Source: a virus. From it: a DNA stretch of 64,000 nucleotides. Made by a program: the position numbers and the translations under genes. Shown here in pieces: positions 7,286 to 14,720 of this stretch. Location of the stretch: positions 1 to 64,000 of the IMG/VR virus record IMGVR_UViG_3300043787_000133. One strand, written 5' to 3'. The notes below the pieces were generated by a model that made no database searches, was not told the DNA's origin, and saw only the letters and a program-made list of their open reading frames with translations. Position 1 is the stretch's first letter. Every line of letters begins with the position of its first letter.

Positions 7286-7541
7286 GCTCCTCGCAGATCG
7301 TGCAGCCGAGCGAGTGCTCGCAGGCACCCGGGGCGGCGTGGATGTGCCGGACCGAGTAGGCGCTCTCGTCGTAGTTGGCGATCACGCAGACCAGGCCCTC
7401 CATCGCGAGGGCGGCGACCGCCGTGCGCACGGTGATCCGGGGGATGCCGGCCCTGGCGGCGAGCTGCTTGACGGTCACCGTGCAGGGTCCCTCCGCGCGC
7501 AGGGCCGCGAGGACCGTGGCGTCGCTGTCTGGTCCGATCAT
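7275..7541 (-). CDS. Winged-helix DNA-binding protein
   Basis: 88 aa from the ATG preceded by GAGGAGGGAAG. Residues about 8-55 form a GntR/MarR-type winged helix (VLAALRAEG, VKQLAARAGIPRITVRTAVAALAMEGLV). A short Cys/His tail follows (HIHAAPGACEHSLGCTIC), which may bind metal. The upstream gene overlaps its start by ATGA, so the two are translationally coupled. Probably a small phage transcription factor; its target is unknown. Confidence 0.75.
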   Translation of the reverse strand: MIGPDSDATVLAALRAEGPCTVTVKQLAARAGIPRITVRTAVAALAMEGLVCVIANYDESAYSVRHIHAAPGACEHSLGCTICEEPTP

Positions 7542-7720
7542 CTTCCCTCCTCTGCTGCTTCCGGGCACTCGTGCTCGCCGATTCCCGACAGGGCCACCAG
7601 GCCGCCGCACGCCTCGTGCTGGAGCAGGGGACCCCGCACCGAGTGCGGCCCGCTGGCGAACCGGAGCGTCACGGTCACGGTTCCTGCGGGCCGGTACCCG
7701 GCCGGGGTCTCGTCTGGCAC
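7538..7720 (-). CDS. Small hypothetical protein coupled to the winged-helix gene
   Basis: 60 aa from GTG (VPDETPAGYRP). Its TGA overlaps the next ATG (ATGA), which supports its being real despite a weak ribosome site. It has a beta-like N-terminus (GTVTVTLRF) and a Cys/His-containing tail (HEACGGL, EHEC). No family recognised. Confidence 0.6.
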   Translation of the reverse strand: MPDETPAGYRPAGTVTVTLRFASGPHSVRGPLLQHEACGGLVALSGIGEHECPEAAEEGR

Positions 7721-7729
7721 ACGTGGAAG

Positions 7730-8785
7730 CTACCGCATCACCAGGAGGCGGGTACCCGGAAAGAGGTTACGGTTGACCGACGTGCTCTGGAAGAAGATCG
7801 TGCAGCCCGGCTTGCGGGCCGGCTGGACGGTCACCTCGTAGTCGGGGAGGCCGAGCACCTGCCGGGCGGCGTCGCCCGTGTAGAAGCACCTTCCCTGCTC
7901 GACGATGACCTCCTTGTAGGACTGGACCTTCACCTTCTCGGTGAGCTGGTAGAAGGCGTTCCCGTCCTTCGCCACGTAGGTCATCCCCGCCGCTTCGACG
8001 AACTCGCGGATCGGGGTCTTCTCCGTGACGTGCAGGACCACGTAGGTGTCCGGCGCGAGGGGCTCCAGGGCGGAGGTGACCTCGGCGGCGGTGAAGTCGC
8101 GGACCTTGAACAGCCCCCCGGCGTGCCCGGACTTGGCGTTGAAGCCCCGGATGCCCTGCTGGCGGCCCTCCATGAAGACGTCGGAGGCGTCCCGCAGGAC
8201 CTCGCCCATGCGCTCCACGCCCTGGGCGGAGGTCGTGTCCCAGACCGAGATGTTCTCGGCCGGGAAGCCGTGGCCCTTGGCCTCGAACACGCCGTGCTGG
8301 TCGGGCACGAAGCAGGCGAACGTCTGGTTCACCGGAGCCCCGGTGATGGCGCGGCGCAGGTCCGGCGCCCGGTGCCGAAGGCTGTCGTTCTCCAGTCCGT
8401 CGGTGATATCGACGACCATGACGGCGTGGTCGCCGTACTTCTGGGAGACCTCGCTGTTGACGTCCTCGATCGCCAGCATGGTGGCGTCGATCAGGGCGGT
8501 CCTGCCGTAATACTGCGGGGCGTAGAACCGGGCGATGGACGGCATGCGCAGCACGTCCTTGTCCCAGATGACGCACTGCTCGGAGCCGGCCTCGGCGAAG
8601 AGGTAGGCGGAGATCCTCGTCTCCTGGTCCATCTCCTTGGACCGGACGGCGAGGTGGGCGACGAAGTTGTCGAAGACCCTGATGAACGCGGCCTTGTGCT
8701 TCCCCATCGAGGGCGACATGTCCCCGACGATGAAGATGTGGTTGATGTAGTTGGCCGAGTGGCCGGCCTGCTGGGGAACTCGCAT
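7730..8785 (-). CDS. VWA-domain (MIDAS) protein
   Basis: 351 aa. The N-terminal two thirds fit a von Willebrand A fold: HIFIVGDMSPSMGKH carries the DxSxS metal-site motif at about residues 21-25, GRTALIDAT supplies the Thr, and VVDITDGLEN the Asp. The C-terminal third (about 240-351) is a beta-rich domain with motifs such as PIREFVEAAGMTYVAKDGNAFYQL and IFFQSTSVNRNLFPGTRLLV. VWA proteins mediate metal-dependent protein binding, often with AAA+ partners; none is adjacent. A degenerate copy of the 17-bp element lies 37 bases upstream of the ATG, with TAGAAT as a candidate -10. Confidence 0.85.
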   Translation of the reverse strand: MRVPQQAGHSANYINHIFIVGDMSPSMGKHKAAFIRVFDNFVAHLAVRSKEMDQETRISAYLFAEAGSEQCVIWDKDVLRMPSIARFYAPQYYGRTALIDATMLAIEDVNSEVSQKYGDHAVMVVDITDGLENDSLRHRAPDLRRAITGAPVNQTFACFVPDQHGVFEAKGHGFPAENISVWDTTSAQGVERMGEVLRDASDVFMEGRQQGIRGFNAKSGHAGGLFKVRDFTAAEVTSALEPLAPDTYVVLHVTEKTPIREFVEAAGMTYVAKDGNAFYQLTEKVKVQSYKEVIVEQGRCFYTGDAARQVLGLPDYEVTVQPARKPGCTIFFQSTSVNRNLFPGTRLLVMR

Positions 8786-8821
8786 AGTTAAACCATAGCG
8801 CCAGGGTCTGACATTCTAGGT

Positions 8822-8838
8822 TGTCAGGAAAACCTGTA
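8822..8838 (-). promoter_or_regulatory. 17-bp spacer/operator element upstream of the VWA gene (variant)
   Basis: Read on the minus strand it is TACAGGTTTTCCTGACA, matching the consensus at most positions. A TAGAAT box (rc of 8813-8818) follows a few bases later. The element is also flanked by CCTGTAGGTTACAGG, an extra small dyad. Confidence 0.5.
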
Positions 8839-8865
8839 ACCTACAGGTCGGACGGGTTTGGGCGG

Positions 8866-9090
8866 TCACCGCCGTGCCGCCCTCGCCAGCTCCTCCGGGG
8901 TGTACTCGCCGCACATGGCGAGGATATCGTTCGCCAGGTCCCACAGCGCGTGAATCGTGCCGAGGGTAAGGGGAGCGCGGTAGACGTCGGCGAGCTGGCA
9001 GACGTCAACGGCCGCCGGCAGTCCGGGGTAGCAGCCGAGGTAGTTGCCTGCCTCGGCGACGGCGCGCTTCAGGTCCGGTTTAGTATCCAC
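8866..9090 (-). CDS. Small helical hypothetical protein, leaderless
   Basis: 74 aa from GTG. Helical with three Cys (YLGCYPGL, VDVCQLADV, ILAMCGEYTPEELARAARR). Its promoter contains the 17-bp element, with TAACCT as -10 at 9098-9103. The predicted transcription start therefore falls about on the GTG itself, so the mRNA would be leaderless. It is the last gene before the VWA gene on this strand. No family recognised. Confidence 0.75.
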   Translation of the reverse strand: MDTKPDLKRAVAEAGNYLGCYPGLPAAVDVCQLADVYRAPLTLGTIHALWDLANDILAMCGEYTPEELARAARR

Positions 9091-9101
9091 GTCACCCAGG
9101 T

Positions 9102-9118
9102 TATCAAGAAAAGCTGTA
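9102..9118 (-). promoter_or_regulatory. 17-bp spacer/operator element with promoter for the 74-aa gene
   Basis: The minus strand reads TACAGCTTTTCTTGATA, an exact consensus copy. TAACCT overlaps its right end as the -10 hexamer, ending eight bases before the GTG start. Confidence 0.75.
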
Positions 9119-9171
9119 GTAGCGAATGGATCACCCGGAGCTGGTGCCCGGTGCTTCCCTGGCGGCCGTTA

Positions 9172-9423
9172 TCACTCATCGGTGATCAGCCGGCCCAGCT
9201 TTTCCATGGCGCGCCGGGTGCCCGCCCGGACCTTGGCCTCGTCGACCGGCAGGGCCACCCGCTGCATGGCCCAGCGGCCCTGCGCCTGGAGGTAGACAAA
9301 GCACTCAAGGGCGGCGCCGTCCTTGCTGAACAGGCAGGTGTAGCCGATGTCCTCGCCGTCGGCCCACTTGTCCACCTCGGTGGCCGCCCACTCGCCGCCC
9401 CTGGCCTGCACGTCGTACGTCAT
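9172..9423 (-). CDS. Small hypothetical protein
   Basis: 83 aa starting MTYDVQARGG, with AAGGGAG six bases upstream and a 4-base ATGA overlap with the preceding gene. Beta-strand pattern with aromatic residues (DIGYTCLFSKDG, LECFVYLQAQGRWAMQRVALPV) and a basic C-terminal helix. Last gene of the coupled chain that begins at 10696. Function unknown. Confidence 0.75.
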   Translation of the reverse strand: MTYDVQARGGEWAATEVDKWADGEDIGYTCLFSKDGAALECFVYLQAQGRWAMQRVALPVDEAKVRAGTRRAMEKLGRLITDE

Positions 9424-9698
9424 CGCCGCTCCCTTACGTGATAAGTCCGCACCCGGTGCCACCAGTGCCCCGAGGCGGTCATCGTCAGAAGGTAGTTCCC
9501 GGCGCTCGTGTCGACGGGCATCTCGTCGCCGTCCTTCATGCTGTCCACCACGTAGCTGATCGCCCAGGCGGCCGACATCCCCCAGGTGAAGGTGGTCGGC
9601 CCGATGCTGCCGAGCAGCCAGGCGATCACCTCTTCCCGGGTCATGTACGGGGCCGGGTCCCGCTCGAAGAAGGTAACGCGGGTCCGCACGGCCCTCAC
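9420..9698 (-). CDS. Small hypothetical protein
   Basis: 92 aa from GTG, overlapping the previous stop as GTGA. It contains a short helix (MTREEVIAWLLGSIG), a hydrophobic stretch (TTFTWGMSAAWAISYVV) and a beta-rich end (NYLLTMTASGHWWHRVRTYHV). Part of the coupled five-gene chain. Function unknown. Confidence 0.7.
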   Translation of the reverse strand: MRAVRTRVTFFERDPAPYMTREEVIAWLLGSIGPTTFTWGMSAAWAISYVVDSMKDGDEMPVDTSAGNYLLTMTASGHWWHRVRTYHVRERR

Positions 9699-9976
9699 CC
9701 GTTCTGCGCGAGGACGGTGCAGTCCCGGTGCGTGACGATGACGGCCTGGTCGATAGTCTCGCCGCCGATGACGTCGCACGCGTCGTGCCGCACCAGCTTC
9801 CACTGGCCGGACTCGTAGTGGGCTGGCACCAGGATGTCGATCTCCGGGCTGTCCGGCAGCTCGAACTCCTGGATCTCGCCGAACACGTCCTGGCCGCACG
9901 CCAGCTCCAGGGCCACGCCCCCGGCGGCCCAGCGAGTGATCAGGGCGGCCAGCTCCTCTGCTTCCCCGGGTGTCAT
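9695..9976 (-). CDS. Small acidic hypothetical protein
   Basis: 93 aa. It starts MTPGEAEELAALITRWAAGG and ends with beta-like strands (QWKLVRHDACDVIGGETIDQAVIV). It is joined to both neighbours by 4-base ATGA/GTGA overlaps, so translation is coupled along the chain. Function unknown. Confidence 0.72.
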   Translation of the reverse strand: MTPGEAEELAALITRWAAGGVALELACGQDVFGEIQEFELPDSPEIDILVPAHYESGQWKLVRHDACDVIGGETIDQAVIVTHRDCTVLAQNG

Positions 9977-10281
9977 GACGAGACCTCTTCTCTGATGCCG
10001 TCCAGTACCCGGTGCAGCAGCGGGAAATCCGCCGCGCTGCCCAGGCCGTGACCGTCCCCGTCCGCTTCAACCGCTTTCAGGATTTCCCGGCCGAGAGAGT
10101 GCTGCCACCCGGTGTCGTCAGGCGACTGGAACGCCAGCAGCGCCCGCAGCAGGTCACGCAGCGCGCCCAGGTTGCCGCAGCACGGCGGGACCTCCGACTC
10201 CTGGCCCTCGCTGGCCAGGTGCAGCCACTCGTCGGCGGTCAGCCCGTACAGCCAGCGGCGCGGCTCGGTTGTCTCGGGCAC
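9973..10281 (-). CDS. Small hypothetical protein
   Basis: 102 aa from GTG. The N-terminus reads RRWLYGLTADEWLHLASEG; a CC pair (PPCCGN) precedes a run of helices (LRDLLRALLAFQS, LGREILKAVEA, LLHRVLDGIREEV). Coupled by ATGA to the following gene. Function unknown. Confidence 0.72.
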   Translation of the reverse strand: MPETTEPRRWLYGLTADEWLHLASEGQESEVPPCCGNLGALRDLLRALLAFQSPDDTGWQHSLGREILKAVEADGDGHGLGSAADFPLLHRVLDGIREEVSS

Positions 10282-10283
10282 GG

Positions 10284-10487
10284 TCAGCAGCTCCCGAACC
10301 AGGTGGAGTAGAAGCCCATGCCGTCGCTGTCCGGGTAGAAGTGCAGCCCTTCCAGCCGGGCCAGGTCGGCCGGGGAGACGAGCCCGGGGTCTACGCAGAC
10401 CTGGAGCAGGTCGTGCGTGCAGTTGGTGGGCTGCTCCGGGTTGGCGTACTTGCGCATGATGGTCAGCGCCTCGATCAGTTCGTTCAT
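10284..10487 (-). CDS. Small hypothetical protein
   Basis: 67 aa. MNELIEALTIMRKYA is a helix; NCTHDLLQVCVDPGLVSPADLARLEGLHFYPD looks like a short winged or beta-hairpin domain. Its start overlaps the preceding stop by one base. Second gene of the chain driven from the 10707 promoter. Function unknown. Confidence 0.72.
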   Translation of the reverse strand: MNELIEALTIMRKYANPEQPTNCTHDLLQVCVDPGLVSPADLARLEGLHFYPDSDGMGFYSTWFGSC

Positions 10488-10696
10488 CAGCCCTGGTCCG
10501 CTTCCGCCAGCGGGACCAGCCGCCAGGACCGGACCGTGGTCTTCAGGCTGTCATCGGCCGTGACCTCCTGGACCGTCACGGTCAGGGTGCTTCCGTCGGC
10601 CTGGTAGTGGTAGTAGCCGCCGCGCTCGCCGACGTCCTCGCTGAAGTCGCTGCTGCTGTCCTCCGCCACGAGGCGGAGAACCTCTTCATCTGTCAT
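10487..10696 (-). CDS. Small hypothetical protein, first gene of a leaderless operon
   Basis: 69 aa, MTDEEVLRLVAEDSSSD then a beta-rich part (YYHYQADGSTLTVTVQEV, TVRSWRLVPLA). The promoter with the 17-bp element has its -10 (TAAGCT, 10703-10708) placed so that the predicted start of transcription is on the A of the ATG. It heads a five-gene minus-strand chain ending at 9172. Function unknown. Confidence 0.75.
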   Translation of the reverse strand: MTDEEVLRLVAEDSSSDFSEDVGERGGYYHYQADGSTLTVTVQEVTADDSLKTTVRSWRLVPLAEADQG

Positions 10697-10706
10697 GACA
10701 GCAGCT

Positions 10707-10723
10707 TATCAAGAAAAGCTGTA
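10707..10723 (-). promoter_or_regulatory. 17-bp spacer/operator element heading the 10696-9172 operon
   Basis: The minus strand reads TACAGCTTTTCTTGATA, an exact consensus copy. TTTTGC lies 17 bases before the -10 TAAGCT. The predicted +1 coincides with the start codon. Confidence 0.75.
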
Positions 10724-10727
10724 ATGC

Positions 10728-10753
10728 AAAAGCCCCCGGCCGGAGCCGGGGGC
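10728..10753 (-). terminator. Terminator of the capsid/endonuclease unit
   Basis: Read on the minus strand, GCCCCCGGC-TCCG-GCCGGGGGC is a perfect 9-bp stem followed by TTTTGC. It lies between the endonuclease stop and the promoter of the next minus-strand operon. Confidence 0.75.
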
Positions 10754-10771
10754 CAGAGCAGGAGAAGCAGG

Positions 10772-11545
10772 TCAGGACTTGGTGATGCTGGCCAGGGTCC
10801 AGCTCTCGCTGGTGGCCATGAAGTCAAGCTGACGCCTCAGATCGCCCTCATTCGCCCGCAGGCCGAGGAACTTCAGGTCTTCGCGGCCGAGCAGGGCGAG
10901 CCTCCGGCCTCCCTCGCGCCAGGCCGCCCACCGGGGAGGGTCTTCAGGGCCGGCGACGCCCTTGGTCTCCACCCAGGCGTCCATGTCCGGGAGGTAGAAG
11001 TCCGGGCAGTACCAGCCGTTGTCTCCGACGGCCACGGCCAGCGTGCGGTCGGCCCGCTCTACCGGGATCTTCCACAGCCGCATCAGGCCGTAGAAGAACG
11101 CCTCGTACGGGGAGTCGAGCACTACGGCGTCCTCGACGACGATGTGCTGCTTGGTCCGGTTGTGCTTGGCTGAGCACTCGTTCGAGCAGTACTTCTGGTG
11201 GTTGCTGTACTTCTTAAGGCGAGTGACTTCCTTGCCACAATTTAGGCAGTCGAAGGTGATGTAGTTCGCTGGGTCCTTCGCCCGGAACGATCCGTATTCG
11301 ACGCGGTGCTCCCACGAGCAGTACTTCTGGCCCTTGACGCCGGTCTTCTTGCCGCACGGGCATCGGTCGGCTGGCTTGTCTTCGTCCGGGTAGGCCAGCA
11401 GACCCTCCCGGTCTAGGGCGACCCTTAGCCTGTACCAGTCCAGGTGGATGCCCTTGACGATGGCGTCGAGCGTTGCTCCGTCGCGGTACATCTGGCAGGC
11501 GAGCTGCTGCTTCCTGCTGTTGTTGTCGTATCGATTACCCTGCAT
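10772..11545 (-). CDS. Homing-type endonuclease behind the capsid gene
   Basis: 257 aa. The N-terminal 60 residues look like a helix-turn-helix/NUMOD-type binder (ACQMYRDGATLDAIVKGIHL). Two zinc-finger segments follow (CPCGKK..KYCSWEH; CLNCGKEV..KYCSNECSAKH). The C-terminal domain has a PD-(D/E)xK-like nuclease pattern: PYEAFFYGLMRLW, then WYCPDFYLPDMDAWVETKG. Such fusions are typical of phage homing endonucleases. The last residues, LASITKS, are identical to the end of the major capsid protein just upstream, and 11 bases (GCCAGCATCAC) are shared there. I infer insertion at the 3' end of the capsid gene with the target end carried along. Confidence 0.82.
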   Translation of the reverse strand: MQGNRYDNNSRKQQLACQMYRDGATLDAIVKGIHLDWYRLRVALDREGLLAYPDEDKPADRCPCGKKTGVKGQKYCSWEHRVEYGSFRAKDPANYITFDCLNCGKEVTRLKKYSNHQKYCSNECSAKHNRTKQHIVVEDAVVLDSPYEAFFYGLMRLWKIPVERADRTLAVAVGDNGWYCPDFYLPDMDAWVETKGVAGPEDPPRWAAWREGGRRLALLGREDLKFLGLRANEGDLRRQLDFMATSESWTLASITKS

Positions 11546-11548
11546 GAC

Positions 11549-11607
11549 GAGAGCCCCTTCAGTGATCGGTTGGCACCAACCACTGTAGGGGCTCTCTTAG
11601 CTTTTTT
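11549..11607. promoter_or_regulatory. Long hairpin between capsid and endonuclease genes
   Basis: GAGAGCCCCT (11549-11558) and AGGGGCTCTC (11587-11596) pair perfectly. The interior also folds (CAGTG/CACTG and GGTTGG/CCAACC). On the minus strand the hairpin ends three bases before the endonuclease ATG and would bury its ribosome site, as in translationally silenced phage homing genes. On the plus strand it is followed by TTAGCTTTTTT and could terminate antisense transcripts. Confidence 0.65.
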
Positions 11608-11626
11608 CACTAACCCATCTGGTTAG

Positions 11627-12655
11627 CTATAAGCTTTTCGTGATGCTGGCGAGGCCGCGCGGATTGAGGATCGACATCGCGATCATCTCATCGAAGACCC
11701 AGCCCTTCCAGAACGCCTCGACGTTGTGGTTTTCCTCGACGTCGAGACTGTAAAGAACCGGAAAAACTCCGAGGAAATTCGGTTCGGGCGCGAGGAAGAT
11801 CTTGGCCTGCGGGACGATGATGCTTCGCTGGATCTGGAACTCGCCGAAGCTCGTGATGGTCTCGCCCGCGACGACCCGGTCCTTGAACGCCCAGCCGGTC
11901 TGGTTGATGTCCCACCGGAACATGTCCCGGTAGTCGAACGGGTTGATCAGGATGCGGGCCGACGGCAGCTCGTGCAGGTCGGTCATCGCGACCGCGCTGT
12001 AGAGCGAGCCCGGGGTCAGGTAGCCCGACGCCTCGGTGATGTTGTGGTTCGGGGTGACCACGTGGTCGGGGCGCGTCGCGTAGTCGGTGATCGCCGCCTG
12101 GAGCAGCACCAGGAGCCGGGCGTCCTCCTGCTTGAGGATCGCCTGCTTGGTCTCGTCCTGAGCCTGCTCGACCGCGTTGATCCGGAGGTAGAACAGGTCT
12201 TCCTTGCGGAGGGCGGGCCGGGAGGCGATCCGGAAGAACCGCACGGGGATGCGCTTGCCCTCGAACGGGGTCACCCGGACCTCGCCCTCGGTGCCGGACA
12301 AGATGTAAGCCTGGCCGAGGTCGTCCCAGACGTCGTACTCGACGGGGGTGCCCGGGGTGACCGGGTCCTCGACGAGCACGTTCCGGACGATGCCCTGGTA
12401 CCGGAGCTTGAGCTGGATGGGGCCGACCATCCCCACGCCCAGGCGGCGGAAGCCGTGCATCTCGTCGCTGAGGATGAGCGCCATCTTCCGGACCTTGGCC
12501 TCCCGGGTAAGGGAGACGCCGTTGTTCCGGCTGCGCCGAGCCTCGATCTGCGCTACGTAGTCGTCGGACTTCCTGCTTGCCACGCGGGGGCGCAGGCCGC
12601 CGCCGGGAGCCAGCGCCAGTTGCCCGCCGGCCGAAGTGGTCGCCAGCTCGCTCAT
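11627..12655 (-). CDS. Major capsid protein
   Basis: 342 aa with AAAGGAAAC upstream of the ATG. The sequence has the mix typical of HK97-fold capsid proteins: a Gly/Pro-rich N-arm, a long helical region (AQDETKQAILKQEDARLLVLLQAAI), then ARILINPFDYRDMFRWDINQ, GEFQIQRSIIVPQAKIFLAPEPNFLGVFPVLYSL and DEMIAMSILNPRGLAS. The fold assignment is inferred from this pattern and from position at the end of the virion block. It has no adjacent scaffold gene. The final LASITKSL is duplicated at the end of the next gene. Confidence 0.75.
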   Translation of the reverse strand: MSELATTSAGGQLALAPGGGLRPRVASRKSDDYVAQIEARRSRNNGVSLTREAKVRKMALILSDEMHGFRRLGVGMVGPIQLKLRYQGIVRNVLVEDPVTPGTPVEYDVWDDLGQAYILSGTEGEVRVTPFEGKRIPVRFFRIASRPALRKEDLFYLRINAVEQAQDETKQAILKQEDARLLVLLQAAITDYATRPDHVVTPNHNITEASGYLTPGSLYSAVAMTDLHELPSARILINPFDYRDMFRWDINQTGWAFKDRVVAGETITSFGEFQIQRSIIVPQAKIFLAPEPNFLGVFPVLYSLDVEENHNVEAFWKGWVFDEMIAMSILNPRGLASITKSL

Positions 12656-12700
12656 GGGTTTCCTTTCCTGCTTTCCCGCGTGTTCCTGGTGCTTCCGGGC

Positions 12701-13051
12701 TTAACTCGGGGTGACGTCGGTAGTCTGTTCGCCCGTGACGCACGTGATCTTCACGCCATGGGTGGTTGCTAGGCCGGGACCCCAATTGACTCCCTCGGCC
12801 CAGGTCTTGACGGCGCTAAGCAGGGACGGAACCACGTCCGCGTAGTCGCTGATGGTTGCGCCGAGAAGCGCGTTGGTGCCTTCCCCGGCGGCAGGATCGT
12901 AAGTAGTCAGCGCCGGCGACCCAGAGGAGGAAAACCCGTCCTGAGAGCCGGGAACGGCAGCTAGCCAGAAGCCGACGTCGGCACCGCCCAGGTTGATGGA
13001 AACCAGGTATGCGGGGTACCCGACTGGCTCGCCGCCGTTGAAGAGGGCCAT
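12701..13051 (-). CDS. Probable virion protein near the capsid gene
   Basis: 116 aa starting MALFNGGEPVGYPAYLVSINLGGADVGFWLAAV, with longer in-frame starts rejected because they overlap the upstream gene in another frame. Ser/Gly/Thr-rich and beta-like throughout (TTYDPAAGEGTNALLGATI, GVKITCVTGEQTTDVTPS). Position between the capsid gene and a second beta-rich gene suggests a decoration or head-completion protein; this is inference only. Confidence 0.65.
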   Translation of the reverse strand: MALFNGGEPVGYPAYLVSINLGGADVGFWLAAVPGSQDGFSSSGSPALTTYDPAAGEGTNALLGATISDYADVVPSLLSAVKTWAEGVNWGPGLATTHGVKITCVTGEQTTDVTPS

Positions 13052-13065
13052 GTTCAGTGCCCTTC

Positions 13066-13704
13066 TTAGTCCCGGCCTGCGTTGCTGTTGGCCGTGAGCT
13101 GGGCTGCCGCGTACGGGGTAAGGCCGCCGATGGTGATCTTGGTAGAGCTGTTGACCTTCAGCAGTCTTGCCACTGGGGCGGTTGCTGTGGCTGATCCCGC
13201 GCCCGTCACCGGGATGAGCATCCCCTGGTTGGACCCGGCAGTGGAAACGGCGACCAGCGCCGCGCCGGAGCCGTCGGACGGGTCCGTCCACGTCTGGGTG
13301 GCGTCGAAGGCGGGAGCCAGGATCTCGAACTCCGCGTCGGGGCCGAGGACCCACACCGCGAAGGCGTTGATGCCCGCGTAGAGCAGCTCGTCGATCCCGT
13401 CGCCTCCGACGTACAAGGCCCCGAGCCCGTAGACGGGGACGGAGTTCTGCGTCAGGGTGCCAGTGCCCGCGTTCCCCGTGTAGGCGGTGCCGGTCATCGT
13501 CTTGGAGCCCATCTGGGTGCTGTTCGCGCCCGCCAGGGTCACCAGGTCGCCGCCCGTGCGGACGAAGCCCATACCCGGCCAGATCGGCACCGCGCGGGTC
13601 CAGGCGGGGTCGAGGAAGCACGACTTCGGGGTCGCCTGCGTCCACGAGTAAAGGGGCCTGATCGTGCGCTTAACATAATCGTTGCTGAGATAAGTACGGA
13701 TCAT
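13066..13704 (-). CDS. Probable virion decoration or head protein
   Basis: 212 aa, MIRTYLSNDYVKRTIRPLYSW, followed by long Gly/Ala/Thr-rich beta segments (GTAYTGNAGTGTLTQNSVPVYGLGALYVGG, GAGSATATAPVARLLKVNSS when read in pieces). No membrane or nucleotide-binding motifs. The composition and the location next to the capsid gene suggest a surface-exposed head protein. Its start lies 144 bases from the endonuclease VII-like gene, which runs the other way. Confidence 0.65.
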   Translation of the reverse strand: MIRTYLSNDYVKRTIRPLYSWTQATPKSCFLDPAWTRAVPIWPGMGFVRTGGDLVTLAGANSTQMGSKTMTGTAYTGNAGTGTLTQNSVPVYGLGALYVGGDGIDELLYAGINAFAVWVLGPDAEFEILAPAFDATQTWTDPSDGSGAALVAVSTAGSNQGMLIPVTGAGSATATAPVARLLKVNSSTKITIGGLTPYAAAQLTANSNAGRD

Positions 13705-13810
13705 GGCCGTTAATCCCCTCCATCTGTGCTGGTCAAAGCTCCGACCATGGATAGAGCGGCCGGATGATCCGCTTTAGAACCGTTCCCTGTAAAACGAACA
13801 ATTCGTCCGC

Positions 13811-13840
13811 TTGATGTGTTTAGAACGCATCTGCTAGTGT
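13811..13840 (+). promoter_or_regulatory. Promoter of the endonuclease VII-like gene
   Basis: TTGATG (13811-13816), an 18-base spacer, then TAGTGT (13835-13840). The ATG is at 13848, so the predicted transcript is leaderless. TTTAGAAC occurs twice just upstream and within the spacer. The 17-bp element is absent here, unlike most phage promoters in the window. Confidence 0.6.
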
Positions 13841-13847
13841 CATTCTC

Positions 13848-14720
13848 ATGACCGAGCAGAAGACCTGTGGATGCGAGCCGGGATGTCTCGTCCCTTACGG
13901 GGAGTGCCACTGCGGGTGCGGGGAGAAGACCAGCATCGTCACTCACACGGCTCGTGCCCGAGGGCAGATCGCCGGACAGCCCATGAAGTTCATCCGGGGC
14001 CATGCACGCGGCACCCACCACGGGCTCAGCGAAATCGACGAGGAGAACCGAACCGCCGTTTGCTCCCGGTGCGGCGAGGTTGTCGTCAAGCGAGACGGAG
14101 ACAAGTGGAAGTGCACCGCCAAGCCCCAGGCCCGGCACCGCCTCACCCAGGTTGATTCCGAGGCCCGTACCGCCTGGTGCGGAGCCTGCAAGCAGACCGT
14201 CGATATCGTCCGGCACAAGCGAGAGGGAGAGCGGCAGGGAAAGAACTGGCTGTGCGGACCCGAGAGCCGCCGCCGCGCCCAGGCCTACAAGGACGCCAAC
14301 CGAGAGAAGATCCGCTCGGACCACCGCGCCTGGCGCGAGAGCAATGCCGAGCACGTCCGGAACGAGCACCTGCTCCGGAGCTACGGCATTACCCTGACCC
14401 GGTACAACGACATGCTCGCCGCCCAGGGGGGCGGCTGCTATATCTGCCAGGCTCCCCCGCCCGGTGCCGCCGCCCGCAAGAAGTTCCTGCACGTCGATCA
14501 CGACCACGCTTGCTGCCCTGGCCCCAAGAGCTGCGGGAAGTGCGTCCGCTTCCTGCTCTGCGACAAGTGCAACGTCGGACTCGGGTCGTTCTCCGACGAC
14601 CCGCTCCGCATGGCTAAGGCCATCATCGCCCTGAAGCCGGACTCCGCCACCATCAACGAGATCATCAAGAGGCTGGAGTGGTTCCGGGACGTGCGCGATT
14701 ACGCCCTGGCGGCTAAGTAG
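13848..14720 (+). CDS. Recombination endonuclease VII-like nuclease
   Basis: 290 aa. Residues 1-130 carry repeated Cys clusters (CGCEPGC, CHCGCGEKT, CSRCGEV, CGACKQT). The C-terminal half has the endonuclease VII pattern: LLRSYGITLTRYNDMLAAQ, CYIC, LHVDHDHACC, CGKCVRFLLCDKCNVGLG. This family includes T4 gp49, which resolves branched DNA, and many mobile phage nucleases. It lies alone on the plus strand inside a minus-strand virion block with its own leaderless promoter, so a mobile insertion is more likely than a packaging role. Confidence 0.85.
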   Translation: MTEQKTCGCEPGCLVPYGECHCGCGEKTSIVTHTARARGQIAGQPMKFIRGHARGTHHGLSEIDEENRTAVCSRCGEVVVKRDGDKWKCTAKPQARHRLTQVDSEARTAWCGACKQTVDIVRHKREGERQGKNWLCGPESRRRAQAYKDANREKIRSDHRAWRESNAEHVRNEHLLRSYGITLTRYNDMLAAQGGGCYICQAPPPGAAARKKFLHVDHDHACCPGPKSCGKCVRFLLCDKCNVGLGSFSDDPLRMAKAIIALKPDSATINEIIKRLEWFRDVRDYALAAK

